Shown in pieces: positions 60,265 to 64,000 of a stretch of DNA of 64,000 nucleotides; position 1 is the stretch's first letter; every line of letters begins with the position of its first letter. The translations under genes were made by a program, and so were the position numbers. Source of the DNA: Congeria kusceri (Eukaryota; Mollusca; Bivalvia; Myida; Dreissenidae). Location of the stretch: positions 23,765,851 through 23,829,850 of the forward strand of contig CM051029.1 of the NCBI GenBank assembly GCA_027627225.1, read 5' to 3'. Under the pieces are notes generated by a model. It had not been told where the DNA came from. It did no database searches and saw only the letters and a program-made list of their open reading frames with translations.

Positions 60265-62503
60265 CTCATTCATTTATGTATCTATTTATTTATTCATTTA
60301 TTTAATGACTTCTTGTTTACATTTTGGCGCTAAACGTAATGTTCATGGTTGTTTGCGGTTGAAGATATTTGTATAACTGAATAGTACACCGGAGCCTAAC
60401 GAATACTTGGCTATGTTTAAAATATACGTTCCTATTCCATATGTTGATTAAACATGCATTATGTGGTGTACAAGACAAACGCATAATTTAACACACAAAA
60501 TGTACTTGTGTTAACAATGCTCAACATGATTATCTTGGTGTGTGTTGCTCTTTAAAATATTCGGATGTTTTAGTGTCAAGTAAGCAAGGCATTTCTTATT
60601 CCAAACACTGACATATCCATACTTAACCAGTAAAGCTATTATCAGGACTTAATAATCTCTCTCCTGTATTATAACGGATATCATGTGATTTGAACTAAAG
60701 TTCACCAATGTTCACAATTAATTTGTGACATTTCTCCGTAGAAAAAGTAAAATACATGTTAAACTATTACATGCAATTGCCTTAATTGTTTTGTTACTGC
60801 AGACAGAAACCGAATTCGCTTTTGTCTGTTTAATGTACTTGTAAAACAAAATGTAAGCTAACTAAAACGACGGCGATCTCTGGAGGGGAGGAATTTTCGA
60901 CATTTGAATATTATTGTCACAATAAACATCTAAATTTGTTTGTATCAGCTACCTTAAGATTACTTGATACAGATATTTCAGAATGGCATCTAAATAAAAT
61001 CAAAAATTATAATTATCAATACTTATAATATAAATACTTATAATATTGATCAGGTGCGTGCTAATTGTACTAATAATCTTACTTAGTTGGGGTATACTTG
61101 CGGATGTGACTAAGTGTTACATTAATTCATGAGTAATCTTAAGTTACAAATATAATATGGTGCATACTCATATTACAATACTTAGTCATATACACAATAA
61201 ATTAGATGTGAGACCCAAAATGGCATAAAGTTATGTCCTCCTTGCTATCCTATTTAATATTTTGAACTTTGGTTTTGTTTTCGGACACAAAATACTTAGT
61301 ACGTCTATTGTAAGTGAACTCCGTTTTAACCAGTCTGGAAATGTGGGTGTCGAAAAGCTAATCGTAAAATATGCACATTACAAGGTAAGGGGATTTTCTT
61401 TTAGGTGTTCAGTGTTGACGTACGATGTGGTCCGGTGGTGGATAAACACTATACAACAATCGTGATATTACAGGCCGCCATTACAAGTAGAAATGCCGGA
61501 AGGACATATAAAATACTAGGTTAGTATTGAATACAGATAAGTGTATTTAGCGAGGCTTAGAAAAACTAAACCACGAGCCTTGGCGAGTGGTTTAGGTTTT
61601 CGTGCCGAGCAAACAAACGTATCAAACAACACTTACCTGGTATTCTATTTATCCCATCATTGTCTGAGTATATTTTGAAAATAAACGAAAGAAAATCACT
61701 GAATAACACAAAAAACATCCATTGACGTCACGAAAATAAACAAAGTGACGTCATTATAATGCGCCTGTTTGCTGTATTCAACAAGGTGGAATACAGCGAA
61801 GTTTATCCCACGGAGTGTTATTTCGTTAATGCAGGCATGATGATGGGATAAAATAATAGTTTAAATAGTAACACAAATGTAAAATAAAAACACATGCACA
61901 ATACACGACTGTTTGGTCAGTTAATTTCAACAAATTATAACCCGTAAAACTAATATGAAAACATGATAACAAATAAACAATTGCATAGACTTCGATTTAT
62001 ACAAATCTTAACCCACATCTCATTGGACGTCACCGTCGGATATCCTAAACTCCCGAAAACACAAGTTACCCCGTAGATTGTCATGATTGTGTATTAATAC
62101 TTCATAAATGTATTTTATTATTATATTTTGCCAAACGCCAAATAAAATTAAATTTAAAAAAAATACCTCGAAGAAGTTTGACAGCGACAGACACTGCTCC
62201 CATCACTCCAGTCACGGTTATTATTCCTATTGCCCAGTCTGGTTAAAACAAGAATTAGCGACAGTGTTGTTTCTGACACGTTTACAACCATTCTGGTTAG
62301 AAAACCAACGTCTGAGAAACAATGCTTGCATTAACGCATGTATACTGTATGTAGTATATGTAGAGTACAAGGATCAACAACAGCAGCAACACCAGTAGTT
62401 TGTCCGACTCTTGTTTTGCCAACTTAATAATATTTCTGGATTAACATTTTTGTTAAATAAAAACGATTTTACAACATTTACTAACCTGGAAATGACGAAT
62501 GAC
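59860..62503 (-). CDS. 3' part of a type I membrane receptor gene with a repeated YSQL-type tail
   Basis: Exons on the minus strand: 62503-62486 (18-bp microexon, HSSFP), 62238-62167 (transmembrane: WAIGIITVTGVMGAVSVAVK then LLR) and 60092-59860 (tail, TAG). All joins are phase 1 with good AG/GT sites, so the frame is continuous. The tail begins EQQLRRDHKTKTD and carries TYSQLTPES, FSKLTLSLEDSQ and HYLQLTYL, a repeated Y/F-x-x-L-T unit resembling ITIM or YxxL motifs. Extracellular exons were not found between 62504 and 64000 and probably lie outside the window. The parallel with the Ig receptor at 23.5-33 kb suggests an Ig-type ectodomain, but that is inference. Confidence 0.65.
60234..60306. 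repeat. (ATTT)n microsatellite
   Basis: About 70 bp of TTTA units with CATT interruptions, located in the intron between the tail exon and the transmembrane exon. Confidence 0.95.
61513..61860. mobile_element. Foldback MITE, family 1, copy 3
   Basis: It starts ATACTAGGTTAGTATTGAAT, has the GAGGCTTAG..TTTTCGTGCCGAGC core and a TGACGTCA-flanked body, and ends GATGGGATAAAATAATAG. It is the most complete copy compared with 30783 and 41505. It lies in the receptor intron. Confidence 0.75.
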
Positions 62504-64000
62504 CTGAAAGAATTCAAAGAATCAGTTAAACAGCATTAGATTAAAAAAAAATCACGTTTGGTTAATTGATAAAAACAGTCTCATCACACCATCAAAACTA
62601 ACTGAGCATACATAGCAGCTCTTAATATTTGTGCCGTGTTCGTTTCATAAAAATGTCCTAAGAACTCTGCGATTTTTGCGTACGAACATTATTACGTTAA
62701 TTTGTATGACCAATGTATCAACTCGATCTTTAACTGAATAATTAACACTAATAATAAGAAACATTAAATCAGTTTCCGCTTTTCAAATCGTTCAAATAAT
62801 TATTTCGACGCCATCAATAAAAATCGCGTACAAATAACAGAACAAATATGAAATGTTAAACTAACATGCTAATGTATTATACTAATGTATTATATATTAT
62901 TACATGATCTATAAATAAAACTATTACACATTCGCCTTGAACCGCTGTCTGCAGGTCAATATCTACCATATTTACCGATTTGGCTTAATTATTGACCAAT
63001 TTTTATATAAATTAGCAAATTTCCTCGGTGTGTTGCGCGCGAACAGAATAGGTTCAATTACGTTATAGTGTATTTTTGAAAAGTACGTGATCAATTCATC
63101 ATCAATTCCAACGTCAGCTTTCGTAAACAAGAACAATCAACATATACATTTCTATAACAATATCATTCATTGACGACGACCAAAAAAGTATAAACATCAC
63201 AATTTGCTGAATAAAACAATGGCTGACGATTTCGGGATCATTTATGGAGTCACATGTGATGTCTAGGAAATGCACACACTTGTGACGTTCCAGCGTAGCA
63301 CGCGCAATTTTATGTATTTTCATCAAAAAGCATAAATTATAAAGACAAAATGTAGACTTCAGCGTACATTCATTGAAAATTGCACCATTTGTGAACATAT
63401 GTTTTGTGTGTTAATGAAATAAAACACGATATTTAAACTGTAATCAAGAAATATACTCTAAAGCATGAGTTCTTTACTTATTGGTTTTGAAATATGCTGT
63501 TTATATGGACCTACTATATTATGTTAATGGGACTTGTTCACAGATTTTTGCCGTTTTTGAAGTAGGCCAAAACTTCTTCACTTGACAGATATACGCATTG
63601 CTACTAACGAGCTTAAGTATACTAGGGCGTAAAAAATATGCTTTTTTTCAGGTTACATGCCCCCAAAATAGGGTAGGTAGGTAGGTTTTTTTTATATTTA
63701 TTTTTATTTGATAAATGATCAATTTATGCTGTTTTAAACTGTATATAGCGGAAATATATTATCTAGTGGTGTTGCAGCATCGCTATTTGAGGAGCAATTT
63801 GGTGAACTAAAAGATGATCATATGTAAACGATCAGGGCAAATGACTAACACAGGGGGGAGTTTGTGTACACACTGGTGTGGCCATTGTCTTCTGGATTGT
63901 TTTGTATTACATTGCTATAAGCTTTATTACACATGATTGGATTAACCATATAATTTTAACTGCAACAACCATTTTGCCTATTTATTTGGTCAAATCTGCT
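62504..64000. other. Right edge, no supported exon
   Basis: The upstream part of the receptor gene is expected here or beyond. A 94-codon minus-strand frame at 63114-63398 has no domain features. A dispersed motif (GACTTGTTCACAGATTTTTG at about 63531) resembles AGACATGTTCACAGATTTGT at 33379 and marks a shared repeat. Confidence 0.4.

Noticed and set aside
1..64000. CRISPR arrays, bacterial operons, prophage
   Set aside because: None seen; regular repeats here are eukaryotic mini- and microsatellites without unique spacers, and coding sequence is intron-split.

Overview
This is a window of animal nuclear DNA. There are no operons or ribosome binding sites. Coding sequence occurs as short exons with GT-AG introns, mostly phase 1, separated by long AT-rich stretches full of transposon debris. 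A decayed Tx1/L1-type LINE, a DUF3504/Crypton-type recombinase, many foldback MITEs and families of Ig-, PAN- and sushi-domain genes together suggest a mollusc, most likely a bivalve. The species is inferred, not proven.

Layout. 1-6.4 kb holds an old tandem repeat, the 5' end of a minus-strand Ig-domain gene (signal-peptide exon plus V-like Ig exon, 2259-2734), a tandem duplication and a 76-bp minisatellite. 6.4-10.7 kb is a LINE whose frame is broken by stops and frameshifts. 10.7-23 kb has no convincing host gene. It holds microsatellites, a pogo-like TIR element, a gag-like remnant, a perfect 74-bp direct repeat and a miniature LTR element (21260-21641) whose two equal-length LTRs carry a tRNA-like module in opposite orientations. 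23.5-33.1 kb (minus) is a type I membrane Ig-superfamily receptor gene with signal peptide, up to seven Ig cassette exons, a transmembrane exon and an intact tyrosine-rich tail. Four Ig cassettes are broken and a fifth creates a stop at its splice junction. A 2.4-kb TIR transposon with a transposase remnant sits in one intron.

37.6-42.2 kb (minus) and 52.4-57.6 kb (plus) are two seven-exon paralogues in inverted orientation: signal peptide, PAN/apple-like domain, short Cys-rich exon, sushi domain, then a C-terminal domain I cannot name. Both carry disabling lesions, in different exons. A third relic of exon 1 lies at 49.8-50.1 kb. Between them (44.5-49.3 kb, minus) lies a multi-exon, decayed DUF3504 (Crypton-type tyrosine recombinase) gene whose largest intron contains a 2.75-kb TIR element. 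The right end (59.9-62.5 kb, minus) holds the 3' part of another membrane receptor: an 18-bp microexon, a transmembrane exon and a tail with repeated YSQLT-like motifs.

Taken together this looks like a birth-and-death cluster of surface or secreted recognition genes (Ig receptors with tyrosine-motif tails, PAN/sushi secreted proteins) embedded in a transposon graveyard. An immune role is an inference from architecture, not something the sequence proves. Exon joins were made by eye from splice consensus, phase continuity and paralogue comparison.
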